Origin: Bacillota bacterium | Lineage (GTDB): Bacteria > Bacillota > Sulfobacillia > Sulfobacillales > Sulfobacillaceae | Length of the DNA: 64,000 nucleotides | Reading direction: 5' to 3' | Assembly (NCBI GenBank): GCA_026627385.1 | Contig: JAPNUR010000018.1 | Coordinates: 1-64,000 of the forward strand | Shown here: piece by piece, positions 27,194 through 37,266 of the stretch | Numbering within the stretch: the first letter of the stretch is position 1 | How the letters are laid out: each line of letters opens with the position of its first letter | The notes under the pieces: model-generated | Database searches by the model: none | Told to the model about the DNA's origin: nothing | Seen by the model: only the letters and a program-made list of their open reading frames with translations | Position numbers and translations under genes: made by a program

Positions 27194-27591
27194 TTCCCGT
27201 CCCGTCCTTTCTCGCGATCCCATTCAGCAATCGTGTGTTGCACGAAGCTCAGGAGGTCGTCATGACTCATTTGCAGGTGTTGGGCCTCAATCCATACCTG
27301 TTTGATTAACTCTTGCATGGCGGCTAGGCGCCGTGCATGGTCTTTTTTGGCGCCGAGCGCGGCGACAAAGGTGCCCCGCCCACGGATGACTTCAATCACC
27401 CCAGCCCGTTCAAGTTCTTGATACGCTTTGGCCACCGTATTAGGATTTAAGGTCATCGACGCTGCGAGTTCGCGCACCGATGGGAGACGTTCGCCCTCCT
27501 CGAGCACTTTCTTGGCCACCGCCTCTTTGACGGCATCGACGATTTGTTGGTATAGCGGTTTGGACCGGCGCGGATCGACGCGAAGCCACAT
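27190..27591 (-). CDS. GntR-family regulator, YtrA subfamily
   Basis: Short GntR repressor typically controlling its own ABC-transporter operon. Seen: winged helix at residues 10-75 (PLYQQIVDAVKEAVAKKVLEEGERLPSVRELAASMTLNPNTVAKAYQELERAGVIEVIRGRGTFV) and a short helical C-terminal dimerisation region. 133 aa, as in YtrA. ATG at 27591 with AAGGAG upstream. First gene of a five-gene set with two ATPase/permease pairs, preceded by a palindrome (27611-27624). Confidence 0.93.
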   Translation of the reverse strand: MWLRVDPRRSKPLYQQIVDAVKEAVAKKVLEEGERLPSVRELAASMTLNPNTVAKAYQELERAGVIEVIRGRGTFVAALGAKKDHARRLAAMQELIKQVWIEAQHLQMSHDDLLSFVQHTIAEWDREKGRDGK

Positions 27592-27610
27592 GACGCTCTC
27601 CTTGTTTGTC

Positions 27611-27624
27611 GTGTACTATTACAC
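27611..27624. promoter_or_regulatory. Putative GntR/YtrA operator
   Basis: GTGTA, ATAG (minus-strand reading), TACAC form a perfect palindrome 20 nt upstream of the gntR start. GTGTA/TACAC half-sites are the pattern recognised by YtrA-type GntR proteins, usually with wider spacing, so autoregulation of the ABC operon is likely. A weak -10-like TATTAG lies just upstream on the minus strand. Confidence 0.6.
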
Positions 27625-28114
27625 CTAATACAGTTGAGACAGTGATAGCATAACGGGCTACCTGTTACCCGTCAAGCCTGTCTTTTAAAGTTTTGCTTCT
27701 GCTTCAGCTGCATGATCACACCCCCGCGCCTTGCGCCGCAGGCCAAGAGAAGGCGGGCAGTGGCGGACAATAGAAACCACCACGCCACGTGGGGATCATT
27801 CTCAATGACGGCAAGGACCAGAACAACGCGACGCGCATCTCGGCCCCAAAAGGGCGAGGTGCGCGTCACAAATGACAGGATGAATAGAGCATGCCGCCCT
27901 GTGCATTGCGCAATCGGGCTTTCTTAAATCCTCACAGGACGGGCGTCGTGTCATGAGGCCGGGACAGTCCGCACGCGCTAAGAGCGTCTCAAAACGCCCC
28001 GATCCGTCCGCCCCGGATTGTTGAGTCATCCCTGGATGTGCGGGGCATAAGATATTTTGGCTCCCCGACTCCCAGGCGAACCGGCCAACTCATCGGGTAA
28101 ACGCGACAGGAGTC
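27625..28114. other. Non-coding stretch with a large hairpin
   Basis: I see no supported gene in these 490 nt; short open frames on both strands lack ribosome sites and family features. The notable element is a 38-nt stem-loop at 27830-27867: GACGCGCA pairs with TGCGCGTC, inside it CTCG and CCC pair with GGG and CGAG, and the loop is A-rich. No T-run follows on either strand. Confidence 0.5.
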
Positions 28115-28582
28115 CTAGTCAAACGCTTCCCCCTCTCGTTCGCGCGACGACTCGTCCTCCTCGTCAACGATCAGGTAATCTTCGTCCGAGTCAAAGACCA
28201 CGTTTCCACAGTGCGGGCAGGTTAGTTGAATGCCATCTTGACTGAAGAGGGCTTCATTGTAGGAGGCTTCAAGCTCGCATACTGGGCACTCCAACTCGAT
28301 ATACGATATGGGAGCATCTTTGGCCCCATTTAACGGGACGCGTTCCGTGTCGTCATCGTGAAGATACACGTCTTCTTCCAGCGACATGAGGTCGGAATCA
28401 ATCTCCTCCACATATTGCTCCAGTTCTCGCTGATTCTGCTGCACCTCTTCCACGTTCAATGTCAGCTCCCGCAACACGTCCACTACGTCAGCCATTATCT
28501 GGCCTTCACGGCCCCGCTCACGCAGATCGATGCGCTCCGCCAAGTTGGCGAGTTGGGAAACGCGACGCCGCAGTTCTGCCAC
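28115..28582 (-). CDS. CD1247-type zinc-ribbon protein
   Basis: Small acidic protein conserved in Clostridia-like Firmicutes between efp and spoIIIA. Seen: N-terminal helical segment (MAELRRRVSQLANLAERIDL, coiled coil through about residue 70), a zinc ribbon with CPVC (about 98-101) and CPHC (about 121-124), and a strongly acidic tail. GTG at 28582 with AAGGAGG upstream. Function unknown. In other genomes spoIIIAA follows directly; here the ABC island lies between. Confidence 0.85.
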   Translation of the reverse strand: MAELRRRVSQLANLAERIDLRERGREGQIMADVVDVLRELTLNVEEVQQNQRELEQYVEEIDSDLMSLEEDVYLHDDDTERVPLNGAKDAPISYIELECPVCELEASYNEALFSQDGIQLTCPHCGNVVFDSDEDYLIVDEEDESSREREGEAFD

Positions 28583-28723
28583 ATGACCACCTCCTTAGCC
28601 GTTACACCCCCTAACCTAACCACTTTGCCGTGTTTCATGCATTGCATCGCGGTCATGGCTTCAGGCGTCCCACGGGTGTGGGTGGCTCGCACATGATGCG
28701 GCGCTCGCACGCATCTCCAATGA

Positions 28724-29281
28724 TTAGGCGCGACCAATATATTGCCCAGTACGGGTATCGACGGTAATGAGCGTGCCTTCTTCAATAAACAGCGGCACTT
28801 TAATCACGGCGCCGGTTTCTAACTTCGCCGGTTTGGTGCCGCCTGTCGCCGTGTCACCCTTAAACCCAGGGTCGGTTTCCACCACCAACAAATCGACACT
28901 GTTGGGCAGTTCCACGCCAATGCTGGTTCCTTTAAAAAGCACCACATGACACAACATATTTTCCTTGAGAAAACGGACGCCGTCGCCAATCTCTTCCTGC
29001 GAAATGGTCATTTGCTCAAAGGTTTCGGTGTCCATGAAGGTGTAGTCGTTTCCGCTACTGTACAGAAATTGCATTTCTCGCTTTTCCACACGAGCCAGCG
29101 GCACACGCTCCCCGGCATTAAACGTGCGTTCCACAACGCCGCCGGTCTGCAGATTTTTCAGTTTGGTGCGCACAAATGGCGACCCTTTGCCGGGTTTGAC
29201 ATGTTGAAACTCGATCACCTGATACGCAACCCCGTCAAGCTCGAGCGTTACCCCGTTGCGAAAATCGTTGCTGGAAATCAT
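28724..29281 (-). CDS. efp: Translation elongation factor P
   Basis: Relieves ribosome stalling at polyproline. Seen: KOW-like N-domain ([43 protein letters not shown]) with the modifiable Lys at the tip of KPGKGSPF, an OB domain, and the C-terminal OB signature [31 protein letters not shown] at 29281 with GGGGAG upstream. 185 aa. Confidence 0.97.
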   Translation of the reverse strand: MISSNDFRNGVTLELDGVAYQVIEFQHVKPGKGSPFVRTKLKNLQTGGVVERTFNAGERVPLARVEKREMQFLYSSGNDYTFMDTETFEQMTISQEEIGDGVRFLKENMLCHVVLFKGTSIGVELPNSVDLLVVETDPGFKGDTATGGTKPAKLETGAVIKVPLFIEEGTLITVDTRTGQYIGRA

Positions 29282-29353
29282 CCAAACTCTCCCCACCGAT
29301 CTATAGTCTTATCATCACCCACGCGGTTACGATAACACATTGCGGGAGCGGGT

Positions 29354-29788
29354 TCATAGCTCCGGCGATGCAGTCAGCAGGTAGCGTACCGCTAAGTGAT
29401 ATCCCATAACCCCTAATCCGCTAATCTGCCCAACTGCGACCGGGGCTATCAACGAATGGGCGCGAAATGGCTCGCGCCGGTAAATGTTACTAAGGTGCAC
29501 CTCAACCACCATGAGATCCAGCCCTTCAATGGCATCCCTCAAGGCGTACGACTGATGGGTAAGGGCACCAGGGTTGATCACGATTCGCCGGACCCCTTGA
29601 TCGCTCCAACCCTCCAGCGTATCAATTATCAGGCCTTCATGATTGGATTGAAAAAACCGGAACTCGACATCCGGAAACGCGCCCCGCAACGACGCTTCGA
29701 TATCGCTAAGGCTTGTCCGCCCGTAAATGTCAGGCTGGCGGCGTCCTAACCGTCCAAGGTTGGGACCGTTGACCACCCCAATTACCAT
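29354..29788 (-). CDS. aroQ: Type II 3-dehydroquinate dehydratase
   Basis: Third step of the shikimate pathway. Seen: catalytic Tyr in RRQPDIYG (about residue 22), [30 protein letters not shown] and the catalytic His region [18 protein letters not shown]. The start ATGGTAA overlaps the glyA stop. 144 aa is standard. It completes the shikimate set in this window (aroB, aroC, aroE, aroK, aroQ). Confidence 0.96.
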   Translation of the reverse strand: MVIGVVNGPNLGRLGRRQPDIYGRTSLSDIEASLRGAFPDVEFRFFQSNHEGLIIDTLEGWSDQGVRRIVINPGALTHQSYALRDAIEGLDLMVVEVHLSNIYRREPFRAHSLIAPVAVGQISGLGVMGYHLAVRYLLTASPEL

Positions 29789-31029
29789 GCGGCATCGAGT
29801 CCTGGCAACGGAAAGGCTTCGGTCAGCGCTTTGACACGGCGGGCAAAAGGTTCCAGATCCGCGCTCGCCGGCGCTTGCACCACCCCGGCGATAATGTCGG
29901 CGAGCTCATCCATTTCCGCGAGCTTTAACCCCCGGGTGGTGACTTGCGGCGTGCCAATGCGAATTCCCGACGTTACCATGGGTTTTTCCGGGTCAAACGG
30001 AATCGCATTTTTATTGACCGTAATCCCCACCCGTGCCAACCGATCTTGGGCTTCCCGGCCGGTTATTCCGCTTGCCTTAACATCCACCAGCATTAAATGG
30101 TTATCCGTTCCTCCGGACACCAATCGGAGTCCCCGCTCTTGCAGCCCTTGGGCAAGCCGCGCGGCATTGGCCAAGACCTGTTGCTGGTAACGGCGAAAAT
30201 CAGGCTGCATGGCTTCATAAAAGGCCACCGCTTTTCCCGCAATGGCGTGCATCAAGGGACCGCCTTGCAGCCCCGGAAACACCGTCTTGTCGATAATTTT
30301 GGCCCATTCCTGACGAGTGAGAATAAAGCCACCCCGGGGACCTCGCAAAGTTTTGTGCGTCGTCGAGGTGACAAAGTCGCTGTGCGGCACCGGGTTGGGA
30401 TGCAAATCCGCGGCCACCAAGCCTGCAAAATGCGCCATATCCACCATCAGCAACGCACCGACTTCATCGGCAATGGCCCGGAATGCTGCGAAATCCCAGG
30501 TTCTGGGATAGGCAGAAGCCCCGGCCACAATTAAGCGCGGCCGAACCGCCCGTGCCCGCTCGCGCACCTCATCCATGTCGATCCGTTCAGTCACAGGGTT
30601 GACTTGATAGTGTTCAGCGTGATACAGCTGCCCGGATACGCTGACGGGGCTGCCATGGGTCAAGTGTCCGCCGTGGCTCAGCTCTAAACCTAAAATGGTG
30701 TCGCCGGGCTTCAGCACGCTTAAGTACACGGCTAAGTTGGCGGGCGCTCCCGCATGGGGCTGGACATTCGCGTGTTCTGCCCCAAATAAGGCCTTGAGGC
30801 GTGACCGGGCTAAGTCTTCCACGGTATCCATATTTTCGCAGCCGCCATAGTAACGGCGGCCGGGATACCCTTCCGCATACTTATCGGTCATCACTGACCC
30901 CACCGCCTCGCGAACCGCGGGAGACGTCCAGTTTTCCGATGCAATAAGCTCCAAATGTTCTTGCTGGCGCCGCTTTTCCGCCTCAATGGCCGCATAAACG
31001 GCGGGATCGCTGTCCTTTAAATAAGACAC
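29782..31029 (-). CDS. glyA: Serine hydroxymethyltransferase
   Basis: Interconverts serine and glycine with THF as one-carbon carrier. Seen: [25 protein letters not shown], substrate loop region, PLP Lys in [15 protein letters not shown] (about residue 226) and the C-terminal [17 protein letters not shown] start with AGGAGG upstream. 415 aa. It lies directly after the glycine cleavage genes and can share their glycine and methylene-THF. Confidence 0.97.
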   Translation of the reverse strand: MSYLKDSDPAVYAAIEAEKRRQQEHLELIASENWTSPAVREAVGSVMTDKYAEGYPGRRYYGGCENMDTVEDLARSRLKALFGAEHANVQPHAGAPANLAVYLSVLKPGDTILGLELSHGGHLTHGSPVSVSGQLYHAEHYQVNPVTERIDMDEVRERARAVRPRLIVAGASAYPRTWDFAAFRAIADEVGALLMVDMAHFAGLVAADLHPNPVPHSDFVTSTTHKTLRGPRGGFILTRQEWAKIIDKTVFPGLQGGPLMHAIAGKAVAFYEAMQPDFRRYQQQVLANAARLAQGLQERGLRLVSGGTDNHLMLVDVKASGITGREAQDRLARVGITVNKNAIPFDPEKPMVTSGIRIGTPQVTTRGLKLAEMDELADIIAGVVQAPASADLEPFARRVKALTEAFPLPGLDAAW

Positions 31030-31068
31030 CTTTGTCCTCCTTTGAATGGCTGCCTCTGCAATCTCGCA

Positions 31069-32544
31069 TCACGCTCGCGTGTCTACCGTCTTCACCCATT
31101 GCTGCCAGGTTAGCACGGGCCGCCGGGCAGCGCTGGCCTCATCCAATCGGCGCACGACCGTATTGTGCGGGGCCTCGTACAAGGCGTCAGGATTCGCGTC
31201 AATTTCCTCATTGATGCGCTTTAGCGCGTCCGCAAACCGATCTAGCGTTTCCTTGGATTCGGTTTCGGTCGGCTCCACCATCAATGCTTCGTCGATGACC
31301 AGGGGAAAGTAGACCGTCGGGGGATAAAACCCGTAATCAATAATCCGCTTGGCAACGTCCAGCGCCCGCGCTCCCCGCGACTTCTGATTCCCCAAAGACA
31401 ACACAAACTCGTGTTTGACGGGTCGGTCGTAGGCGGTCGTGTACTCCGGAGCCAACCGCTGGCGAAGGTAATTGGCGTTCAGCACAGCCGCCTCCGAGAC
31501 AGCCTTGAGCCCCGCTGCACCATGCGACCGCAAGTACGCGTACGCACGCACTAGGACCCCCACATTGCCAAAATAGGAACGCATTTTGCCAATGGATTGA
31601 GGGCAGTCGTAGTTCCACCGAAACTGACCATCCTGTTGGACCAGGTGCGGGCTAGGCAAGTACGGGGCCAACGGCGCCTTGACCCCCACCGGACCCGCTC
31701 CCGGCCCTCCGCCTCCATGGGGGGTGGAAAATGTTTTATGCAAGTTCAGGTGCACCACATCAAAGCCCATGTCGCCCGGGCGCACGCGGCCCATAATCGC
31801 GTTGGCATTGGCGCCGTCGTAGTACAGGAGGCCCCCGGCGCGGTGCACGATATCGGCGATGGCTAAGATGTCCTCTTCAAATAACCCTAAGGTATTGGGA
31901 TTGGTCAACATCAAGCCGGCCGTTTGACTATCCACTAACCGCCTCAAGGCGTCAACATCGACACCCCCCCGGCGATTGGAGGGAACTACTTTCACCTGAT
32001 AACCCGCCATGCTGGCGGTGGCCGGGTTGGTGCCGTGCGCAGAATCGGGAACCAAAATCGTGCTGCGGTCCTCCCCGCGGTCGCGCAAGTACGCCTTAAT
32101 CATCAAAATCCCCGTCAGTTCACCGTGCGCACCGGCGGCGGGCTGCAAAGACACCGCATCCATCCCCGCAATTTCCTTTAGAGCCTCCTGCAAGGCGAAC
32201 AGCAGGGACAGCAATCCCTGCACCGTCTCTTCAGGCTGCTCCGGATGCACGTCCTGAAAGCCCGTCAAGTTGGCGGCCCAGTCGTTAACTTTCGGATTAT
32301 ACTTCATCGTGCACGACCCTAAGGGGTAAAAACCCGTATCCACCCCGTAATTTAACGACGACAGATACGTATAGTGGCGCACCACATCGTTCTCTGCCAC
32401 CTCAGGAAGGCCCAGCGGACTTTGACGCATTAACTCTTGAGGAAGATGATGAGTTAAATCAAACGGCGGCAGGTCATCGGGAAAATCGTAGCGCACGCCC
32501 CGCCTGCCGGGCTGCGAGCGTTCGAAGATTACCGGGACATCCAC
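31069..32544 (-). CDS. gcvPB: Glycine dehydrogenase (decarboxylating) subunit 2
   Basis: PLP-carrying half of the split P-protein. Seen: [43 protein letters not shown] Lys in [20 protein letters not shown] (about residue 270). GTG at 32544 with GAGGAGG upstream overlaps the end of gcvPA by 16 nt, consistent with coupled synthesis of the two subunits. 491 aa is typical of the Bacillus-type split enzyme. Confidence 0.96.
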   Translation of the reverse strand: MDVPVIFERSQPGRRGVRYDFPDDLPPFDLTHHLPQELMRQSPLGLPEVAENDVVRHYTYLSSLNYGVDTGFYPLGSCTMKYNPKVNDWAANLTGFQDVHPEQPEETVQGLLSLLFALQEALKEIAGMDAVSLQPAAGAHGELTGILMIKAYLRDRGEDRSTILVPDSAHGTNPATASMAGYQVKVVPSNRRGGVDVDALRRLVDSQTAGLMLTNPNTLGLFEEDILAIADIVHRAGGLLYYDGANANAIMGRVRPGDMGFDVVHLNLHKTFSTPHGGGGPGAGPVGVKAPLAPYLPSPHLVQQDGQFRWNYDCPQSIGKMRSYFGNVGVLVRAYAYLRSHGAAGLKAVSEAAVLNANYLRQRLAPEYTTAYDRPVKHEFVLSLGNQKSRGARALDVAKRIIDYGFYPPTVYFPLVIDEALMVEPTETESKETLDRFADALKRINEEIDANPDALYEAPHNTVVRRLDEASAARRPVLTWQQWVKTVDTRA

Positions 32545-33863
32545 GCTGCTACCTCCTCTACCAAGCGGTCACAATCCGCCCGTGTTCGCCGCTCCGTGAC
32601 CGCTAGTTGCCAAAGCCCCGCCCACGCGGGGTCCCATCGTTCCAGCGCCACGCCTCCAAGAATGCCTCGGCTGAGGAGATGACGGTTGAGATCGGCCACC
32701 GCCCCCGGAACCCGAACTGCAAATTCGTACAGAAAAGGGGCATTGTCATGGGGATATCGCGTGATGCCTAAGGCCGCTAAGCGGTCGGCCAAATAGTGCG
32801 CCAGCTGCGCCGAGATGAGAGCTACCTCTTTCAAGCCTTGGGGACCTAATAAAGCCATGTAAATCGTGGCTGCTAGGGCATTTAATGAATGGTTGGAGCA
32901 AATATTCGACGTTGCCTTTTCACGCCGAATATGCTGTTCGCGGGCCTGTAATGTTAAAACAAATCCGCGTCGCCCATCGCGGTCATGAGCCACTCCCACG
33001 AGGCGTCCCGGCAACTTGCGCACCAGCGGCTCCTGAACAGCAAAAAACCCAAACGTGGGACCACCATAGCGCAAGGAGTTTCCTAGAGGCTGCCCTTCCC
33101 CCACCACAATATCCGCGCCCATTTCCCCGGGTGGCTTCACGACCGCCAGCGCCACCGGATCAGAAGCCACAATGGCCAAGGCGCCCACCGCATGGGCCAA
33201 CTCAATGGCAGGTTGCGCCTCTGTTAACTGGCCTAACATATCCGGATATTGCACGATAACCCCGGCGACGTCATCCGTCACCACTTGCTTCATCTCGTCA
33301 AGATCCCCAACCACCGTCACCTCGGCACCACGCGCGGCCATATAAGTGCGCACCACCTTGACGCTGTCGGGATGGACGCCCCGTAGGATCACCATGCGAC
33401 GCCGCCCCCGCAGATGTCCAAGGGCTAATAACGCCGCTTCCCCCACGGCAGACGCTCCATCGTACATGGATGCTTGGGCTGCGTACGTCCCCGTCAACGC
33501 TTGAATCATGCTCTGGAATTCGAAAATGGCTGCAAGCGTTCCTTGTGACAGTTCTGGTTGGTACGGTGTATAGGCGGTGGCGAACTCTCCCCGCGTCGAC
33601 AGCGCCGAAACCGCAGCGGGAATATAGCGGTCATAAAATCCACCGCCCAAAAAGCTGACCAGGGAATCCACGGACTGATTCTGCTCCGCTAGCTGTCGTA
33701 AATGACGGCTAAGCGCCATCTCGCTCAGTGCGGGAGGCAAATCAAGTTCCCGGTTAAGGCGCGCGGCTTTAGGAATATCCTCAAATAGCGCATCTACGGA
33801 CTCCAGACTAAGCGCCTTCAGCATGTCATTGCAATCATCCTGAGTATGCGGTATGTAGCGCAA
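32529..33863 (-). CDS. gcvPA: Glycine dehydrogenase (decarboxylating) subunit 1
   Basis: Non-PLP half of the split P-protein. Seen: [97 protein letters not shown] take the TTG at 33863: AAGGGGAG is well spaced and homologues begin MRYxPHT. A TTG at 33878 lies upstream of that ribosome site. 444 aa. Confidence 0.95.
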   Translation of the reverse strand: MRYIPHTQDDCNDMLKALSLESVDALFEDIPKAARLNRELDLPPALSEMALSRHLRQLAEQNQSVDSLVSFLGGGFYDRYIPAAVSALSTRGEFATAYTPYQPELSQGTLAAIFEFQSMIQALTGTYAAQASMYDGASAVGEAALLALGHLRGRRRMVILRGVHPDSVKVVRTYMAARGAEVTVVGDLDEMKQVVTDDVAGVIVQYPDMLGQLTEAQPAIELAHAVGALAIVASDPVALAVVKPPGEMGADIVVGEGQPLGNSLRYGGPTFGFFAVQEPLVRKLPGRLVGVAHDRDGRRGFVLTLQAREQHIRREKATSNICSNHSLNALAATIYMALLGPQGLKEVALISAQLAHYLADRLAALGITRYPHDNAPFLYEFAVRVPGAVADLNRHLLSRGILGGVALERWDPAWAGLWQLAVTERRTRADCDRLVEEVAAWMSR

Positions 33864-33864
33864 G

Positions 33865-34236
33865 TTACTCCCCTTCAAGATGCTTCAAATACTCATGCGC
33901 CGACAATAACGGGCCTGGCACAACTTCCTCCAGTTCGAAAATCCATCCGGCTCCATACGGGTCTTGGTTGACCCATTCAGGATGGTCCTGAAGCTCCTGG
34001 TTGACGCGCACAACGCGTCCGGCTGCCGGACTATAGAGGTCAGACACCGATTTGACCGATTCAATAGCGCCAACCGCCTCCCCTGCTTCGACTTCGCGAC
34101 CAATTTCGGGAAGTTCCACAAACACCACATCACCTAACGCATCCTGGGCGTAGTCAGTAATCCCTACACGCCCATCGGCGTTGATCCATTCGTGTTCGAC
34201 GGTATACTGCAAATCCTCCGGGACATTCACGCGCAT
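33865..34236 (-). CDS. gcvH: Glycine cleavage system H protein
   Basis: Lipoyl carrier shuttling the aminomethyl group. Seen: [33 protein letters not shown] and the lipoylated Lys in [15 protein letters not shown] (about residue 63), then NDxP-like [17 protein letters not shown] at 34236 is only one base from AAGGGAGGG; a GTG at 34230 is better spaced and may be the true start. About 121-123 aa. Confidence 0.96.
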   Translation of the reverse strand: MRVNVPEDLQYTVEHEWINADGRVGITDYAQDALGDVVFVELPEIGREVEAGEAVGAIESVKSVSDLYSPAAGRVVRVNQELQDHPEWVNQDPYGAGWIFELEEVVPGPLLSAHEYLKHLEGE

Positions 34237-34263
34237 CCCTCCCTTGGTATTGTTGCCCCTCTG

Positions 34264-35346
34264 CTAGCGGGACCGGCGGTAAAACGGACGTTGAACCACC
34301 GTCGCCGACAATAATCGTTGACGAACGCGGATCTTTAGCGTCTGACCCAGCCCAGCGTAGGGGCTGGCCACCAACGCTAAGGCAATGGGCCGCCCTAATG
34401 TGGGCGACATGGTGCCAGAGGTGACTTGGCCCACCACCTGCTCTTCGAGGTTCAAGACCTCATGGCCAGCACGAGCAATACCCCCTTCAACCTCCAAGCC
34501 CACCAATTTCCTTCCCACCCCGGCACGTTTTTGCTCGAAAAGACGCGATCGCCCCACGAAGTCGGGTTTGTTCCATTTCACAAAGTACCCCAGGCCAGCT
34601 TCTAGCGGCGTAATGGTGGGCGAGAGCTCATGCCCGTAGAGAGGCATCGCCGCTTCAAGGCGCAACGTGTCGCGCGCACCCAGGCCCACCGGCGATACCC
34701 CCATCTCAGCTAGACGCTCCCATACCGGGAGGGCATCGTAAGCCGCCAAAAACAATTCGAAACCGTCCTCACCGGTATAGCCCGTACGTGCTATCAAAGC
34801 CGGATAGCCGAGGACTGGACCAGACGCCACGTGGTAATAGGCAAGGGCAGCCAAGTCGACAGGGGTTAGTTGCGAAAGGGTTTCTGCCGCCCGCGGCCCT
34901 TGAACGGCAATGAGCGCGGTGTCGTCACTGTGATCGGACAACGCCACTCCCCGCCACTTCTTCGCATGGGATAAGGCCCATTCCCAATCCACGGCCCGAT
35001 TGGCAGCATTCACGACCATAAGATAGCGGTCCGGCTCCACTCGATAAATTAACAAGTCGTCGCGAGTTCCACCATCCTCATCGCACATGGGCGTGTAAAG
35101 TGCCTGACCTACTTCTAGTGCCGAGGGCTGGTTTGTCACGAGATAATCTAAGAATGTTCCAGCCTCTGATCCCGTCACCCAAAACTCGCCCATGTGGCTA
35201 ACGTCGAACATCCCGACGTCCCGACGCACCTGGTGATGTTCGCCCATGATCCCTGAGCCATACTCTAGCGGCATCCAGTATCCGCCGAATTCAGTCATTT
35301 TCGCGCCATGAAGACGATGCCACTCCGTTAGCGGCGTGGTGCGCAC
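34264..35346 (-). CDS. gcvT: Glycine cleavage system T protein (aminomethyltransferase)
   Basis: Transfers the methylene group to THF with release of ammonia. Seen: TPLTEWHRLHGAKMTEFGGYWMPLEYGSGIMGEHHQVRRDVGMFDVSHMGEF, RYLMVVNAANR, ALIAVQGPRA, ARTGYTGEDGFELF and GLGARDTLRLEAAMPLYGHEL. The GTG at 35346 has AGAGGTG upstream and sits where homologues start. 360 aa. First gene of the gcvT-H-PA-PB-glyA-aroQ run, behind a long, structured leader. Confidence 0.96.
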   Translation of the reverse strand: MRTTPLTEWHRLHGAKMTEFGGYWMPLEYGSGIMGEHHQVRRDVGMFDVSHMGEFWVTGSEAGTFLDYLVTNQPSALEVGQALYTPMCDEDGGTRDDLLIYRVEPDRYLMVVNAANRAVDWEWALSHAKKWRGVALSDHSDDTALIAVQGPRAAETLSQLTPVDLAALAYYHVASGPVLGYPALIARTGYTGEDGFELFLAAYDALPVWERLAEMGVSPVGLGARDTLRLEAAMPLYGHELSPTITPLEAGLGYFVKWNKPDFVGRSRLFEQKRAGVGRKLVGLEVEGGIARAGHEVLNLEEQVVGQVTSGTMSPTLGRPIALALVASPYAGLGQTLKIRVRQRLLSATVVQRPFYRRSR

Positions 35347-35684
35347 CAACCCACCTCTTTTCGCGTGACCTTTCCTTCCATCATAACGCCTTCGTATAGT
35401 GGAAACAACAATCGCTAACGCCCCCTTCGCCACAGGGTGGCGCTTACACGTTTTTTGGATGCGCCCGTCACTCGCTATTTTGTGGCCCTTGCCAATTGAG
35501 TGATGCGCTCGCCGAGGTTAGCGAAGACGTGAGCCAATGGACTCATCAGGCTGTCGCCAGGCGACGCGCGGGGGCTAGTCCACGGTTTTCGGGGCGCGGC
35601 GTTGGGTAAACACTATTGCCGCCGCGTGGCAGGCCACGCCCACTGTCCCCGGGGATCCCGCGAGCGCCGAACAGCTGTGAGGGA
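35347..35684 (-). promoter_or_regulatory. Structured leader between aroB and gcvT
   Basis: 338 nt without a supported gene. Several helices are visible. A three-tier hairpin at 35461-35508 has GCGC/GCGC, TCACTC/GAGTGA and TGGC/GCCA around a 4-nt tip. CGCCAC/GTGGCG lies at 35428-35442. GCGTGGC/GCCACGC with a 2-nt loop lies near 35621-35637, within GCGGCG/CGCCGC repeats. gcvT operons are often under a glycine riboswitch, but I do not find its GGAGAG and CCGAAGG core. It may be a divergent or different leader RNA, or simply a GC-rich spacer. Confidence 0.35.
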
Positions 35685-36737
35685 TTACCCTGACGTGAGC
35701 TCGCAGAGCACCTGGTGCACTGTGTCACGGGAGATGTTTTTGACCAGTACCGGTTGTCCGATGGCCTCTAACAACACCCACGTGAGCCCTTCACTTCTTG
35801 CCTTCTTGTCTCGGTGAAGCTGTCTCCAAAAGGTGTCGAAATCTAGCGCAGGCATCCGCGTAGGCAATCCCCAAGCGTTCAGCCAGCCCGTGACCGTGTC
35901 ACGCACTGTTTCCGGCAGCCCGCACAAGAGTTCGGACAATCGTAACGTGGCTAGCGTGCCCAAGCCCACAGCTTCACCATGGGTAAGGGACCCATAGCCG
36001 AGGTAATTTTCCAACGCGTGCCCCACCGTATGGCCCAAATTCAAAAACATCCGAGGGCCCGACTCGTATAAGTCCTGGTTGACGATATCCACCTTAATAC
36101 GCGCGGTTTCGGCAATAACAGGCTCCCATTCGCTCAAAAATGGCCCTTCAGGCAGTGTCAAATGACCCAGGGCCTCGTAAAGCCATCCTCCTCGAATCAA
36201 CGCCGATTTGATAACCTCCCCCAGGCCCGCCCGCCATTCCAGCAGGGGCAATGTGGTCAAAAACCTGAGATCCACGGCGACGATTTCGGGAAGATGAAAA
36301 GCACCTAATAAATTCTTTCCAAAGGCGGTGTTGACGGCGACCTTCCCCCCAATGGCGGCATCGACCTGGGCCAAAAGGGTGGTCGGAATGGCAATCCATC
36401 GTAAGCCGCGGAGATATGTGGCAGCCGCAAATCCCACCAGATCCGTGAGCACCCCGCCCCCCAGCGCCACCACCACAACATCCCGCGTCACCCCTTGTTC
36501 TCCGAGCCACTGATATACAGTTTCCAGGGTGTGTAAACTTTTCTCCGCCTCGCTCACCGGGAGCGCCAACGCTGCATCCACGGGCACTAGACGCCGGACC
36601 TCCGCCGCCCACTGAGGGAGATGGTGATCGAAGACCAACACCCGCCGTGCTCCCACCGCACCGGCAGATTTTGCCCACCCATCGCCAATAAGAATTTTGG
36701 ATGTCCGTTGTTGCACCGTGGTAATTTCAAGTTCCAT
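35685..36737 (-). CDS. aroB: 3-dehydroquinate synthase
   Basis: Converts DAHP to 3-dehydroquinate (NAD, metal). Seen: VVALGGGVLTDLVGFAAATYLRG, IPTTLLAQVDAAIGGKVAVN, metal/active-site residues in NLGHTVGHALE and THGEAVGLG. ATG at 36737 with AAGGGG upstream; an in-frame extension to 36863 covers aroK sequence and is rejected. 350 aa, overlapping aroK by 11 nt. Confidence 0.96.
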   Translation of the reverse strand: MELEITTVQQRTSKILIGDGWAKSAGAVGARRVLVFDHHLPQWAAEVRRLVPVDAALALPVSEAEKSLHTLETVYQWLGEQGVTRDVVVVALGGGVLTDLVGFAAATYLRGLRWIAIPTTLLAQVDAAIGGKVAVNTAFGKNLLGAFHLPEIVAVDLRFLTTLPLLEWRAGLGEVIKSALIRGGWLYEALGHLTLPEGPFLSEWEPVIAETARIKVDIVNQDLYESGPRMFLNLGHTVGHALENYLGYGSLTHGEAVGLGTLATLRLSELLCGLPETVRDTVTGWLNAWGLPTRMPALDFDTFWRQLHRDKKARSEGLTWVLLEAIGQPVLVKNISRDTVHQVLCELTSG

Positions 36738-37266
36738 CGATATCCCCTTCTCGACCCACGGATTTCCACCAGGCGACAATCTGATGCGCCACCTCCGTCG
36801 GTGACACATGGGCGACAGTGAATTGGCCATGAGCCACGCTTTCATATAACTGACGCCGCTCACGTGCCAGTGCTTCGAAAGTTGGCCACCCGCCTTGAGT
36901 CAGTGGACGGGTGGGTGACCACGCGCGCTCGAACAGCACCTCCGCCGGCGCATCAAGCCACGCCACCCAACACGCACTACGCAAGAGGCGCCGATTATCC
37001 TCTAACAGGGGCGTGCCACCACCCGTTGCCACCACAAACGGCGGACGCCGGGTGGTGAGGAGACGCTGAAGTGCTGCCGCTTCGTATTGGCGAAACGCCG
37101 CTTCCCCCTGCGTTTGGAAGATGGACGCCACGTCCTGTCCCACCGTCTCTTCAATCTCGGCGTCCAGGTCGTACCAGGGGCACCCAGCCTCAATAGCAAT
37201 CGCCTTGGCCACCGTGCTTTTCCCGGCTCCCATCATCCCCACGAGCGCTAAGGCTTTAGAAATCAC
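36727..37266 (-). CDS. aroK: Shikimate kinase
   Basis: Phosphorylates shikimate at O3. Seen: P-loop VGMMGAGKSTVAK (residues 9-21), shikimate-binding YDLDAEIE and AAFRQYE, ATGGGTPL, lid RPLTQGG. GTG at 37266 with CAGGAG upstream overlaps aroC by 11 nt. 179 aa. Confidence 0.95.
   Translation of the reverse strand: MISKALALVGMMGAGKSTVAKAIAIEAGCPWYDLDAEIEETVGQDVASIFQTQGEAAFRQYEAAALQRLLTTRRPPFVVATGGGTPLLEDNRRLLRSACWVAWLDAPAEVLFERAWSPTRPLTQGGWPTFEALARERRQLYESVAHGQFTVAHVSPTEVAHQIVAWWKSVGREGDIDGT

Noticed and set aside
27672-27869. 65-codon minus-strand frame with a partly hydrophobic stretch
   Set aside because: It has no ribosome site, spans a large hairpin, and has no recognisable family.
35420-35456. 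Plus-strand hairpin followed by six T that looks like a terminator
   Set aside because: The T-run starts 8 nt after the stem and no gene nearby reads on the plus strand, so a terminator there has no function I can name.
35518-35580. CTGATGAG-containing stretch resembling a hammerhead ribozyme core upstream of gcvT
   Set aside because: The required GAAA strand after stem II is missing and the flanking stems do not form; the match is limited to CTGATGAG.
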